DNA of 48,160 nucleotides, from NCBI RefSeq assembly GCF_037442045.1, contig NZ_JBBIRC010000005.1, positions 1-48,160 on the forward strand, written 5' to 3'. The notes under the pieces were generated by a model that was given only the letters and a program-made list of their open reading frames with translations, was not told where the DNA came from and made no database searches. Positions 1 through 7,524 of the stretch are shown in pieces (positions within the stretch are counted from its first letter, which is position 1; each line of letters begins with the position of its first letter). Origin of the DNA: Ferroplasma sp037442045. Lineage in GTDB: Archaea; Thermoplasmatota; Thermoplasmata; Thermoplasmatales; Thermoplasmataceae. A program made the translations under genes and the position numbers.

Positions 1-230
1 GTATCATTGAAAAGCTTGTTTCTGCCTTCTTCTGTAGAAACATCTGCAACAGAAAGAATTCCTCTCGAGGCTTTATTTACCTCTTTCAATACTTCATTTC
101 CTTCATCCACATGCTTTCTAACATTGATTACAACCTTTGCGCCGGATGCGGCGAATTTAATAGCAATAGCTCTCCCGATTCCTCTACCTGATCCTGTTAC
201 AATGCATACTTTATTATTTATATCATACAT
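1..230 (-). CDS. Short-chain dehydrogenase/reductase (SDR), 3' part outside window
   Basis: The first 76 codons of an NAD(P)-dependent SDR oxidoreductase are present and the rest lies beyond base 1. Residues 12-19 read TGSGRGIG, the classical SDR dinucleotide-binding glycine motif, following a beta strand (KVCIVTG). D63-V64 in SVADVS fits the conserved Asp that contacts the adenine ring. The ATG at 230 is preceded by AGGTGA (235-240), a good Shine-Dalgarno site. The substrate cannot be inferred, because the catalytic Ser-Tyr-Lys lies outside the window. The family assignment is strong and the specificity unknown. Confidence 0.85.
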   Translation of the reverse strand, partial: MYDINNKVCIVTGSGRGIGRAIAIKFAASGAKVVINVRKHVDEGNEVLKEVNKASRGILSVADVSTEEGRNKLFND

Positions 231-427
231 GTTTTCACCTTAAGTTTATTGATTTCCTGCATCTAATTAATTTTAATGCTTACTTAAAGTTTGTTTACTG
301 GCAATAACCATATTATAAAAAATAAAAAGTTCAATGATATTGATATTATAAGATATTAATACATACTTTATTGCCTTAATATTCTTTCATTACTATTCTT
401 TCTTTATCTTCTGTAAAAAATCTGATG

Positions 428-466
428 GATAGTGTAACAATATTGCTGTAATTTCACTAAGCCCTG
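428..466 (+). repeat. Terminal inverted repeat (transposase 3' side) of the IS256 element
   Basis: Matches the reverse complement of 1642-1681 with a few mismatches and one-base gaps. The shared blocks are TAGTGTAA, TTGCTGTAA and GCCCTG. Confidence 0.75.
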
Positions 467-474
467 TACAATCT

Positions 475-1613
475 TTAATCAACCTCCATATTTATATATT
501 TCCTTCCTGTAACCCATTCTTCATTGATATCCATCATTATTGCTGTTGCCAGTCTCATTAATGAGTTCTCTGAAGGGAATGCACCTATTTTCTTTGTCCT
601 TCTTTTTAATTCTTCATTCAATCTTTCTATTACATTGGTATTCCTTAATCTTTTATAATTTATATTTCCAAATACCTTATAATTGTATAATGAAGGATAA
701 TACTTTTCAAACATTTCAGCCTCTTTTACAAATCCATTCTCTATGAGTTTATCCTGTGCTTCACCTACTAATGCTTCATTCTCCAGTGCTTCCTTTACTA
801 TCAGTGATACACTCTTCCATTTATTGTCTGGAATAAGCTTCTTCAGGTTTCTAAGGAAATGGACATGGCAGTACTGCCATGATGCACTGAATGACCTTGT
901 TGTTCTTCCATTATTCCCTTATGGCCATCTGATATTACCATCTCCACTCCAGTTAATCCTCTATCCTTTAAATCATCAAAGAATAATCCCCAGTTAACTG
1001 TGCTCTCTGAATCATATAATCTGGAAGACAATATTTCCCTTTTCCCTTCACTGTTTATTCCGATACATATGTATAATGCCTTATTTCTGCATCTGCCATC
1101 TTCCCTTACCTTAAAGTATGTGGCATCTATGTATATGAATTTTACAGGTTCATCTATTTTTCTTTCCAGAAACTGTTTAACCTTAACATCAAGCTCAGAG
1201 GACAGTGAGGAAACATATGATGCTGATACATTCTCCAGGCCTAAAGCTGCTACTACATTTCTTACATTCCTGGTAGAAACACCATTTATGTATGATTCTA
1301 ATATGACTGAGTCTATAGCCTTTTCCACTCTGGAATACCTTTCAAATACTTTAGTTTCAAATGGGAATTCTCTTACCTGTGGCTTGTTTAATTGTAATAC
1401 TCCATCAACTGTCTTTAATGACCTTGTTCTTGTCCCATTCCTGTGTGCTTTTCTTTTAATGGTTCTTTCATAAGGGTCTGCTGATATCTGTATATTAGCT
1501 TCTTCCTCCATTACTGTATTTAAAAACCATTCTACTAGCTGTTTCTTTCCTTCCTTTCTGTCAAGCAGAAAAGTATTTATTAACCCTTTCAATATTTCAA
1601 ACTGGTCCTGCAT
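475..1613 (-). pseudogene. IS256-family transposase, single frameshift
   Basis: The ATG at 1613 is preceded by AGGAGGT. The N-terminal frame gives an IS256 transposase through YIDATYFK (first catalytic Asp, about residue 163) and VISDGHKGI (second Asp, about residue 229). It then leaves frame and stops at 843. The protein resumes in the next frame (ASWQYCHVHFLRN) and runs without a stop to 475, including NVIERLNEELKRR with the third catalytic acid (Glu). The break lies near 898-910, in a run reading GAAGAACAACAAGG on the coding strand, where one base seems to be missing. All three DDE residues and the C-x-H motif survive, so the lesion is probably recent. A sequencing error or programmed frameshift is possible, but IS256 elements do not normally use one. 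Confidence 0.85.
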
Positions 1614-1641
1614 TTTTATTACCTCCTAAATCTTAATTATG

Positions 1642-1681
1642 CAGGGCCTTATCAATTTTACAGCAATTACATTACACTACC
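1642..1681 (-). repeat. Terminal inverted repeat (transposase 5' side) of the IS256 element
   Basis: Reverse-complement partner of 428-466. It lies about 30 bp upstream of the transposase start, where IS256-type elements carry their outer repeat. Confidence 0.75.
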
Positions 1682-1991
1682 TTTTTCTAAATTATCTAAA
1701 GTTTATCGGATTATTGGTTTATATTACATTATTTGTATAAAACAAGTATCAGTTTTTGGAATCAAGTAAAGGTAATATCTCTACTGTCAAAAGCTGAAAT
1801 TATATAAGGTATATAAAAATTAATATTAAGCAATAAAAATAAGATTAGAGATCTGCATAAATTAAACTCAAAAATAGGTATAATGAAAATATTAATACAA
1901 AAGCATTGATAACCATAATTAAACATTTATTTTTTAATGAACACAAGAATTTGAGTATTTTTTGTTATTCTAATTATCTTAATAAAATAAA
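1682..1991. other. Gene-free AT-rich spacer between the IS element and tRNA-Arg
   Basis: No open frame with coding character and no RNA fold was recognised here. The stretch is very AT-rich. It would hold the transcription end of the minus-strand tRNA unit, but no strong T-run was seen next to the tRNA. Confidence 0.5.
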
Positions 1992-2064
1992 TGAGCCCGC
2001 CGGGATTCGAACCCGGATTATAGGCTCCGGAGGCCTATATGATAATCCGTTACACCACGGGCCC
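1992..2064 (-). tRNA. tRNA-Arg (anticodon CCG)
   Basis: A 73-nt cloverleaf can be drawn. The acceptor GGGCCCG pairs with CGGGCTC (one G-U). The anticodon stem TAGGC/GCCTA closes the loop CTCCGGA, giving anticodon CCG. The T-arm is CCGGG-TTCGAAT-CCCGG and the discriminator base is A. CCA is not encoded and there is no intron. The 5' nucleotide (2064) is also the last base of the stop codon of the upstream gene, so the tRNA is probably cut from a shared transcript. Confidence 0.93.
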
Positions 2065-2546
2065 TATGACTTATATCCGATATCCCTCAAGAATTTTCTG
2101 CGCTTTTCCTTATCTGCATTGGATTCAACACCAACAGGTGAATACCCATCTGCAACTCCAATAATTGCATTAGTATTCTCGGTTCTGGCAAGTATTACCT
2201 TGATTGGATTAGAAGTTGCGGCAAATATAGTTCCTACTTCCTGGCTCATCTTTAGCTGCGGGAGAATGCTTATTGGAAAGGCATTTTTCAATAATATAAT
2301 AAAAGTATGCCCTGCAGAGATATTTTTAATATTATTTATACTATATTCTATTAATTCTTTATTGTTGCCTTCGTAACGTATTAATTTATCACCGGAAGCT
2401 TCTGAAAATGCAAGTGCGTATTCACAGTTTGGGATTGTTGTTTTTATAATTTCATTGATGTCTTCAATAGTTTTAATAAAATGCGAATAGCCTAAAATAA
2501 TATTTATTCCCTCTGGTTTTTCGAGCTCCACTGCATTTATTTCCAT
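2064..2546 (-). CDS. Adenosine-specific kinase family protein (PF04008)
   Basis: A 160-aa protein of the small archaeal/bacterial family annotated as adenosine-specific kinase. The family is thought to bind or phosphorylate adenosine in the cytosol, although the in vivo reaction is poorly established. Features include the N-terminal EKPEGINIILGYSHFIKT, central CEYALAFSEASGDKLIR, GHTFIILLKNAFP, the nucleotide-binding-like AATSNPIKVILART, and the C-terminal IIGVADGYSPVGVES, the family's most conserved stretch. Length is normal (about 160). The TAG stop (2066-2064) shares its last base with the first base of tRNA-Arg, so termination of translation must occur at the tRNA 5' end. Family assignment is firm; the biochemical role is from family annotation only. 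Confidence 0.88.
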   Translation of the reverse strand: MEINAVELEKPEGINIILGYSHFIKTIEDINEIIKTTIPNCEYALAFSEASGDKLIRYEGNNKELIEYSINNIKNISAGHTFIILLKNAFPISILPQLKMSQEVGTIFAATSNPIKVILARTENTNAIIGVADGYSPVGVESNADKEKRRKFLRDIGYKS

Positions 2547-2584
2547 ATATGCTAATTGAATGAACAGATATTAATTTAATGCTC

Positions 2585-2875
2585 TCACTGTTTCATGAAG
2601 CGGAATAGCATAATTGTGCCTGCCAGGCCCAGTAAACTTACGATCATCAGTGGAATTGCAACAGCAGGACCAAGGAAATGGGAAAAATAATAATATATGT
2701 AAATGGTGATGGCGCTTTGAACCATGAATATAAAGCTAAATCCAAAAATTTGAGAAAATATTCGCGCTCTGGATTTTCTGTAGTACCCAATAAAATAAAT
2801 TAAAAGCACAGAAAGTGCAATTAATTCGATTGCCGCAATAGCTATATCAGATGTCCAGAAGATTTCCATATGCAC
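2585..2875 (-). CDS. Small membrane protein, three predicted helices
   Basis: 96 aa, unrecognised. Three hydrophobic segments are visible at about residues 10-30 (IAIAAIELIALSVLLIYFIG), 42-64 and 69-91, with a basic loop YYRKSRAR after the first, suggesting that loop faces the cytoplasm. There are no cysteines or metal-binding clusters. The gene lies 38 bp upstream of the adenosine-specific-kinase gene and 54 bp downstream of the exported NTF2-like gene, all on the minus strand, so co-transcription is possible. The open frame, composition and spacing support a real gene; function unknown. Confidence 0.65.
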   Translation of the reverse strand: MHMEIFWTSDIAIAAIELIALSVLLIYFIGYYRKSRARIFSQIFGFSFIFMVQSAITIYIYYYFSHFLGPAVAIPLMIVSLLGLAGTIMLFRFMKQ

Positions 2876-2929
2876 CCCTTTATTTTCATTTAATTATTAA
2901 ATATATATTAAATTTTTTTATTCAAGAGA

Positions 2930-3478
2930 CTATAGTTTTCCAGCACCTGTTATATGGAATGTTTCACTTATTATTTCGTAGTTCACATTATTTGAAGAGT
3001 GCGCTGTGTTATAGTATTCTATGCTGTATGTTGTATTAATGTACTGGAATGCATGTGTTGCACTGTTTTGAACAACAAACTGAGTGAAATTGGCTGTTAC
3101 AGTTGCAGTATTCCCATTTATAGTTATTATAGGGTTATTTGTAGTATTAGTAGACGCATAGAACCATACTGCCTGCCATGCAGTAAAGAATTTATTCCAT
3201 GTTGAATTTATTGCTGATGTTCCATTGTAAGTTCCATTTAATGGGCCACCTATCCAGTGCAACGTTGCATTGTTATCATACTGTGTCATAATTAGGGATG
3301 AATTCTCAATAGCTATCTGATTCCAGTGTTCGGTTGCAAGTTCATTTGCATCATTTACCTCTAACTGCTTTTTTTCTTTTGCTATGCCAGAGCTGTCCAG
3401 GTAATAGACACCGATAAATGCACCTGCAAATATTATTGTCAGGGCTATAAATATAGCCGAAATTATTTTCCAATTCAT
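2930..3478 (-). CDS. Membrane-anchored extracellular SnoaL/NTF2-like protein
   Basis: 182 aa. Residues 5-27 form one hydrophobic N-terminal helix (IISAIFIALTIIFAGAFIGV) with a short basic start, either an uncleaved anchor or a signal peptide. The rest is polar, rich in Asn, Thr and Ser, with about eight N-x-S/T sequons, as expected for a glycosylated protein outside the cell. The order helix (ANELATEHWNQIAIEN), strand, ATLHWIGGP, ... WNKFFTAW, then ITINGNTATVTANFTQFVV, resembles the cone-shaped SnoaL/NTF2 fold. In that fold such domains bind small hydrophobic ligands or act as ancillary domains. I see no defined catalytic dyad. The fold call is an inference from pattern; no function is assigned. 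Confidence 0.6.
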   Translation of the reverse strand: MNWKIISAIFIALTIIFAGAFIGVYYLDSSGIAKEKKQLEVNDANELATEHWNQIAIENSSLIMTQYDNNATLHWIGGPLNGTYNGTSAINSTWNKFFTAWQAVWFYASTNTTNNPIITINGNTATVTANFTQFVVQNSATHAFQYINTTYSIEYYNTAHSSNNVNYEIISETFHITGAGKL

Positions 3479-3585
3479 TTTTATCGATTGTCAATTTCCA
3501 TCTGGTTATAAAAATATATTTCAAAATAATGTACAATTAAGATACAAATTCCATGCAAGTTCTTCAAACCCAGCTTACAGGCACC

Positions 3586-3876
3586 TTATTTATTTTTTAA
3601 ATGTTCCATTATCGATTGATAATTCTTCTGATAATAGTCGGAAAGAAAATATACACTACCATATCCATTTCCTTCTTTTTGAACCACGGCATTATCCATT
3701 AAAATCTTGATGTGATGCTGTACCGTTCTGTAGTTTATTTTTAAAGTTTCAGCAATTTTATTGAGATTTTCAGGATTGTCTTTCAGAATTTCCAGAATCA
3801 TTGTTCTTGTAGGGCCACCACGTGTTGCAATAAGCAACCACCACAAAATTCTGTGAAATTCGTCGGGGAAATTCAT
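3586..3876 (-). CDS. Winged-helix DNA-binding regulator (ArsR-like)
   Basis: 96 aa. Residues about 20-80 form a winged helix: GGPTRTMILEILKD (helix 1), NLNKIAETLKI (helix 2), NYRTVQHHIKILMDNAVV (recognition helix and turn), then the wing EGNGYGSVYFLSDYY. This matches one-domain ArsR/HTH_20-type archaeal repressors. No metal-binding cysteines are present, so it is not a classical ArsR metal sensor. The gene is monocistronic or heads the minus-strand cluster with the exported protein (3478), 107 bp away. Target unknown; the neighbouring permease and exported protein are candidates. Confidence 0.75.
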   Translation of the reverse strand: MNFPDEFHRILWWLLIATRGGPTRTMILEILKDNPENLNKIAETLKINYRTVQHHIKILMDNAVVQKEGNGYGSVYFLSDYYQKNYQSIMEHLKNK

Positions 3877-3957
3877 AAATTGGTTATATTTATAATAACT
3901 TAAATATTGCCATCAAAGAAATTTTGAATGCATAAGTGGAATTAAAATTTGATAAAT

Positions 3958-5403
3958 TTATTCTTTGGCCTTCATATTAAATTCACCTGCATCCCTTAAA
4001 ATTTCTGGCCTTTTAATTCTATAGTACAGAGTTACAACAATTCCACCAACCAGTATCCATAATATTGTTACGATAAATGATATAAAATAAGCATCATTAA
4101 GTGCACTTGGTGTCACAAAATATTTTTTAAATATATCAGCCATTGTAAAATAAAGAACGACAAGCCCAACGATAGTAGCAATTGAAGGCAATATACCGTG
4201 CTTTAAAAGATTGAATTTATTCACTCTTTTAGTATATATTGTTAGAGACGTGTTTGCAATCATGTGCACAACAATGATGGATATGCCCGTACCCGCTTCA
4301 AGAACAAATGCAGCACTCAATGGGCCAAATATAAGTCCCATAATTACATCCAGAACAAAGGAAAGGCCAGCCCATATTATAGCAGCATTTGCTGGAGAGC
4401 TATGCTTTTTGTTAATTTTGCCTATTGTTTCTGGGAATATTACATGGTCTCTGGCCGCAGAATACCACCATCGGCTCACTGCTGTAGCTTTAGAAACTCC
4501 ATTAGAAAAATAACTGTTAATTGTGAACACGATCAACAGTACAAGGCCTACAGGGCCAAGATACCTGTAAAATACAGTAAGCCCTGCATCCGAATGTGCC
4601 GCAAAACCGCTAATGCTGCTTACCCCCCATCCTACAGTTAATGCATATGCTGCTGGAATTAGTGCTATGGCTGTTAAAACCATTGCAAATACTATTGATT
4701 TCCCTATATTTTTCTTTGGTTTGCTAATTTCCTCGGAAATTGTGGTAACTACACCGGAACCTGTGAAATCAAGTATTGAAAATACAGAGGCAAACATAAT
4801 TGCAGAAAACCCAATACTGTATGGTCCGGTTACTTCAAAAGGTATTATTGAATTATGGGATCCTACACGTATTATAATAATTATTGAGCCAATGAGCAGA
4901 AACATAACTTCCAATATGCCTGTAATTGCAGTATAGTTCAATGAAGGGCGTATTCCGAGATATGTAACTGCAATAATAAATGCGGTGAATATTCCCGCAA
5001 ATAGTATCCACAGGTATGGTATTTCCGTTATCTGGGGTGCCATCAAAAATATAAAGCTTGAAAGCCCAAGGATTCCGAATGCTGCTCCTGTAATATCATA
5101 GTACATAAAACTAAGTGCAGATATGGGCCCAAGGCCACCTTTTTCAGTAGCACCTGCTGCATATGCGTAATAGCTCCCGGAATTTGATTTGAGTTTTGAT
5201 AATTCATAGGGTGTTATCATCCATAATGCATATATTATCCAGCCGATTATGACAGACATCACTGTCTGGGCCCCTGAAATAGAGAATGAAGCAACAAGCA
5301 ATATTGCTATATCAGCCGCCGGCGCCACCTGCCCCAGAGATTGAAATGTTCCCTGCAAAAGCCCAACAGAGTTTCTTTTTAATTTGGTGTGCGTGATAAC
5401 CAT
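3958..5403 (-). CDS. APC-family amino acid permease
   Basis: 481 aa with about 12 predicted membrane helices, the usual size for the amino acid-polyamine-organocation superfamily. The N-terminus shows the broken first helix pattern LGQVAPAADIAILLVASFSISGAQTVMSV, followed by TPYELSKLKSNSGSYYAYA, the equivalent of the conserved TM2-TM3 region of APC transporters. EEISKPKKNIGKSIVFAM at about residue 230 matches the conserved loop E-x-x-x-P-x-K-x-x-P/G before TM6. Substrate cannot be read from sequence (amino acid or related organic cation). It is transcribed alone. Another APC member lies at 17781-19097 and is not closely similar in sequence. Confidence 0.88.
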   Translation of the reverse strand: MVITHTKLKRNSVGLLQGTFQSLGQVAPAADIAILLVASFSISGAQTVMSVIIGWIIYALWMITPYELSKLKSNSGSYYAYAAGATEKGGLGPISALSFMYYDITGAAFGILGLSSFIFLMAPQITEIPYLWILFAGIFTAFIIAVTYLGIRPSLNYTAITGILEVMFLLIGSIIIIIRVGSHNSIIPFEVTGPYSIGFSAIMFASVFSILDFTGSGVVTTISEEISKPKKNIGKSIVFAMVLTAIALIPAAYALTVGWGVSSISGFAAHSDAGLTVFYRYLGPVGLVLLIVFTINSYFSNGVSKATAVSRWWYSAARDHVIFPETIGKINKKHSSPANAAIIWAGLSFVLDVIMGLIFGPLSAAFVLEAGTGISIIVVHMIANTSLTIYTKRVNKFNLLKHGILPSIATIVGLVVLYFTMADIFKKYFVTPSALNDAYFISFIVTILWILVGGIVVTLYYRIKRPEILRDAGEFNMKAKE

Positions 5404-5514
5404 TTATACACCTGTATGTATTATCTTTAAATATTATAAAACATTTTTGTTATAAATGACTGAATTTTATATAATTATAATAGTAATATAGTGTAAAATT
5501 ATCTTAAGTTTATA

Positions 5515-5562
5515 TCTTCTGGCTTATTTCTTGGTATGCAACCAACCTGGAGGTGAAAACTG
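5515..5562 (+). promoter_or_regulatory. Orphan promoter and Shine-Dalgarno site without a gene
   Basis: A TATA-like TTTATATC (about 5518-5525) precedes a six-codon mini-frame beginning with the ATG at 5536. Its last codons overlap a perfect GGAGGTGA at 5549-5556, followed by AAA and CTG (5560) where an ATG would be expected. The frame after CTG is only 14 codons long. It looks like the start of a lost gene or of a very short peptide. Confidence 0.35.
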
Positions 5563-5642
5563 AATTTTAATTCTTTAAAATTTACCACAGGATTCAAACA
5601 GTAAAATTGGCTTCTACACAATGAAATATTATTCAATAAAAT

Positions 5643-5650
5643 AAAAAAAA
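5643..5650 (-). terminator. T-run terminator after trxB
   Basis: Eight Ts on the minus strand begin two bases past the trxB stop codon, the usual form of an archaeal intrinsic terminator. Confidence 0.5.
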
Positions 5651-5652
5651 TA

Positions 5653-6609
5653 TCAATGTTTTATCAGTTTCCAGTCGCTTTTTGCAACTACCTTTCCTTT
5701 CTTTTTCTGCACATAATTATATGCAGACAAAGCTGCTGTTGCGCCCTGGCCGGCTGATATTATCGCCTGCTTGTATGGAGTATCTGTAACATCTCCGCAT
5801 GCAAATATGCCCTCAGTTGAAGTTTTGCAGAATTTATCCACGGTTACCTCATTATTTTCGTTAAGTGATACTATCCCTTTAACAAAATCAGATTTGGCAA
5901 TATAACCCATTTCTGCAAATACAGCCGATACTGGAAGTATTGTTTTTTCACCAGTAGTTTTGTTCTGGAAAGTAACAGATTCTACAGATTTTGTTCCATT
6001 TATGGAGTCTAAAGTGCTGTCAAAGAACATTTCCTTGTTTTTCAGGCTATTGACTGTTTCAAGAAGATCATCTTCACCAAGCAGTTTTTTTGCGTTGGTG
6101 ATATAGTATACTTTCCTGGCCACAGAAGAAAGATATATCATTGCCTCAAGGGCGTGGCTCCCATTGCCTGCCACTGCGACATCCCTTCCCTTAAAGAGTG
6201 GCCCGTCACAGATGGCACAATATGAAATGCCATGGCCTTTTAATTCCTTTTCGCCGGCAACGTTTAAATCCCGGGGTGTTTTCCCAAAAGCCAGTATTAA
6301 CGATAATGATGAATATTTATTGTTACCTGTTTCCACTGTAAAACTCTCTTTATTGTTTGAAATTTTTATAACTTCATCGTAAACAAACTCAGCGCCATAA
6401 TAACTGGCCTGTTCCTTAAATTTGTTTGTAAGTTCAAAACCGCCAATCATATCAAATCCAGGGTAATTCTGAATATCTGTGGTAAGCAAAGCCTGCCCAC
6501 CGATGTCCTTTGTAATTACAAGTGTTTTCATTCCCTGCCTTGCCGTATAAATTGCAGCGGAAAGCCCTGCAGATGCACCACCAACTATTATGGTATCATA
6601 GTGATCCAT
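5653..6609 (-). CDS. trxB: Thioredoxin reductase (flavoprotein) without the NADPH motif
   Basis: 318 aa from the ATG at 6609. FAD site near the N-terminus (IIVGGASAGLSAA, residues 7-19), redox-active disulfide C131-A-I-C134 in YCAICDGPLF, second dinucleotide fold at 146-153 (VAGNGSHA), and the C-terminal FAD motif FACGDVTDTPYKQ. The family's NADPH-specificity motif HRRxxxR is missing: the equivalent stretch reads YYITNAKKLL. This matches what is reported for Thermoplasma acidophilum TrxR, which does not accept NADPH or NADH, so the electron donor is open. A TTG at 6627, inside trxA, also opens the frame. I prefer the ATG because it puts the usual MxxYDxIIVGG start at the N-terminus and lies 10 bp after the trxA stop. 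Confidence 0.9.
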   Translation of the reverse strand: MDHYDTIIVGGASAGLSAAIYTARQGMKTLVITKDIGGQALLTTDIQNYPGFDMIGGFELTNKFKEQASYYGAEFVYDEVIKISNNKESFTVETGNNKYSSLSLILAFGKTPRDLNVAGEKELKGHGISYCAICDGPLFKGRDVAVAGNGSHALEAMIYLSSVARKVYYITNAKKLLGEDDLLETVNSLKNKEMFFDSTLDSINGTKSVESVTFQNKTTGEKTILPVSAVFAEMGYIAKSDFVKGIVSLNENNEVTVDKFCKTSTEGIFACGDVTDTPYKQAIISAGQGATAALSAYNYVQKKKGKVVAKSDWKLIKH

Positions 6610-6619
6610 TGAACCAACC

Positions 6620-6973
6620 TTATGCAAGTTCCTTTATTTTTTGAACAAGAAATTCTTTTGGCACCACACCTATTGATGTGTCAACAACCTTACCATTTTT
6701 CATAAAAAGCAGTGTTGGAATGCTTTCTATTCTATAATTTCTTGCTGTTACAGGATTTTCATCCACGTTCACTTTGCCAAAATTTGCCTTATCAGAATAT
6801 TCTTTTGAAAGCTCATCTACAACAGGTGACAGGTATCTGCATGGTGCACACCAGGCTGCCCACATATCTATAATCGATAATTTTGGTGAACTGACAAAAG
6901 ATTGAAAATTCTTATCATTTAAATCTACAGGGCCGTTTTTTCCGGAACTTTTTCCAAATATATTGTTTTCCAT
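6620..6973 (-). CDS. trxA: Thioredoxin
   Basis: 117 aa, the standard thioredoxin fold with a short N-terminal extension of about 15 residues (rich in Gly, Lys, Asn). Active site W41-C42-A-P-C45, the buried Asp in IIDMWAAW, and the cis-proline in SIPTLLF (P86). It reduces protein disulfides in the cytosol and should be recycled by the reductase encoded 10 bp downstream. ATG 6973 is preceded by GAGGTAA. The gene diverges from an HTH regulator at 7113, and the 139-bp shared region contains a palindrome (7051-7083) that may control both directions. Confidence 0.95.
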   Translation of the reverse strand: MENNIFGKSSGKNGPVDLNDKNFQSFVSSPKLSIIDMWAAWCAPCRYLSPVVDELSKEYSDKANFGKVNVDENPVTARNYRIESIPTLLFMKNGKVVDTSIGVVPKEFLVQKIKELA

Positions 6974-7050
6974 TTTTATTACCTCACAACAAGTACATCA
7001 TTACTCTATAGCCATGTACTTACAACTTAATTTTAAAGGAATATTTAACT

Positions 7051-7083
7051 GTATTGTTTAGTATTGTAAATACAATGCAATAC
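7051..7083. promoter_or_regulatory. Palindromic operator candidate between trxA and the HTH gene
   Basis: Contains the perfect inverted repeat ATTGTA-AA-TACAAT (7063-7076), flanked by GTATTG half sites at 7051 and 7061 and CAATAC at 7078-7083. It ends three bases upstream of the TATA box of the HTH gene, so a bound dimer would cover the TFB-recognition element. Autoregulation by the adjacent regulator is the simplest reading. Confidence 0.5.
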
Positions 7084-7085
7084 CG

Positions 7086-7092
7086 TTATATA
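7086..7092 (+). promoter_or_regulatory. TATA box of the HTH regulator
   Basis: TTATATA lies 21-27 bp upstream of the ATG at 7113. Transcription would therefore start at or next to the initiation codon (leaderless mRNA). Confidence 0.6.
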
Positions 7093-7112
7093 GCCTTAAA
7101 CTATTTACTATT

Positions 7113-7481
7113 ATGGGCTCATTCAATCAGATACTGGACGACAATGCATCATGCAGAGATATATTTGAATATTTCTTTGATCTGTCACCGGCCGATGTGT
7201 CGGTACTTTATTCACTGGCCAATAAAAAAGGTGAATCCCTGGAAAGCATTGCCTCAATAATGAAAAAAGAGAGGACAGCAGTCTTTCGCTCCCTTCAGAG
7301 GCTTGTCAGCACCGGGCTTGTAATCAAAAAGAAAAATATCCTGAAAAAAGGAGGTTATTACTATGTATATTTAAGGATAAGCCCGCCAAAAATTACTGAG
7401 CTGGTAAAAATAAGGGAGAATGAATTCCATTCTGCACTTGTATCCCTTTTAAAAGATATTGAAAACGATTTTAAAAATTGA
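7113..7481 (+). CDS. HTH transcriptional regulator (TrmB/MarR-like winged helix)
   Basis: 122 aa. Residues about 27-105 form a winged helix: SPADVSVLYSLANKKGESLE (helices 1-2), SIASIMKKERTAVFRSLQRLVSTGLV (helix 2 and recognition helix), then a basic wing (KKKNILKKGGYYYVYLRI) and a C-terminal amphipathic helix that could dimerise. There is no ligand domain, so it is unlike full-length TrmB. The divergent position opposite trxA and the palindrome in the shared promoter suggest control of itself and perhaps of trxA-trxB. The single Cys (C14, in DNASCRDIF) could be a redox switch, but that is conjecture. Confidence 0.78.
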   Translation: MGSFNQILDDNASCRDIFEYFFDLSPADVSVLYSLANKKGESLESIASIMKKERTAVFRSLQRLVSTGLVIKKKNILKKGGYYYVYLRISPPKITELVKIRENEFHSALVSLLKDIENDFKN

Positions 7482-7524
7482 ATCATATCAAAAATATTAA
7501 TAGGAAACAGCAATTAATAAAATA

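Larger units (their letters stand above)
428..1681 (-). mobile_element. IS256-family insertion sequence
   Basis: About 1.25 kb, bounded by imperfect terminal inverted repeats of roughly 40 bp (428-466 and 1642-1681) that start G(A)TAGTGTAA and end CCCTG. It contains one transposase reading frame on the minus strand. Length, single gene and termini beginning GATAGTGT-like fit IS256. I see no convincing 8-9 bp direct repeat flanking it, so the exact ends are uncertain by a base or two. The transposase is frameshifted, so the copy is probably dead or moved only in trans. Confidence 0.85.

Noticed and set aside
415..1695. Target-site duplication flanking the IS256 element
   Set aside because: No 8-9 bp direct repeat was found next to the inverted repeats; the ends may have decayed or the element may have recombined.
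1906..2376. Long plus-strand open frame over tRNA-Arg and the adenosine-specific-kinase gene
   Set aside because: It runs antisense through a convincing tRNA and a conserved gene, and its translation has no recognisable features.
4211..4936. Several plus-strand open frames inside the permease gene
   Set aside because: They are mirror images of a transmembrane protein gene on the minus strand, and none has a start signal or family motif.
6610..6627. TTG start that would extend trxB by six residues
   Set aside because: It lies inside trxA, and the extension has no counterpart in the family; the ATG at 6609 gives the standard N-terminus.
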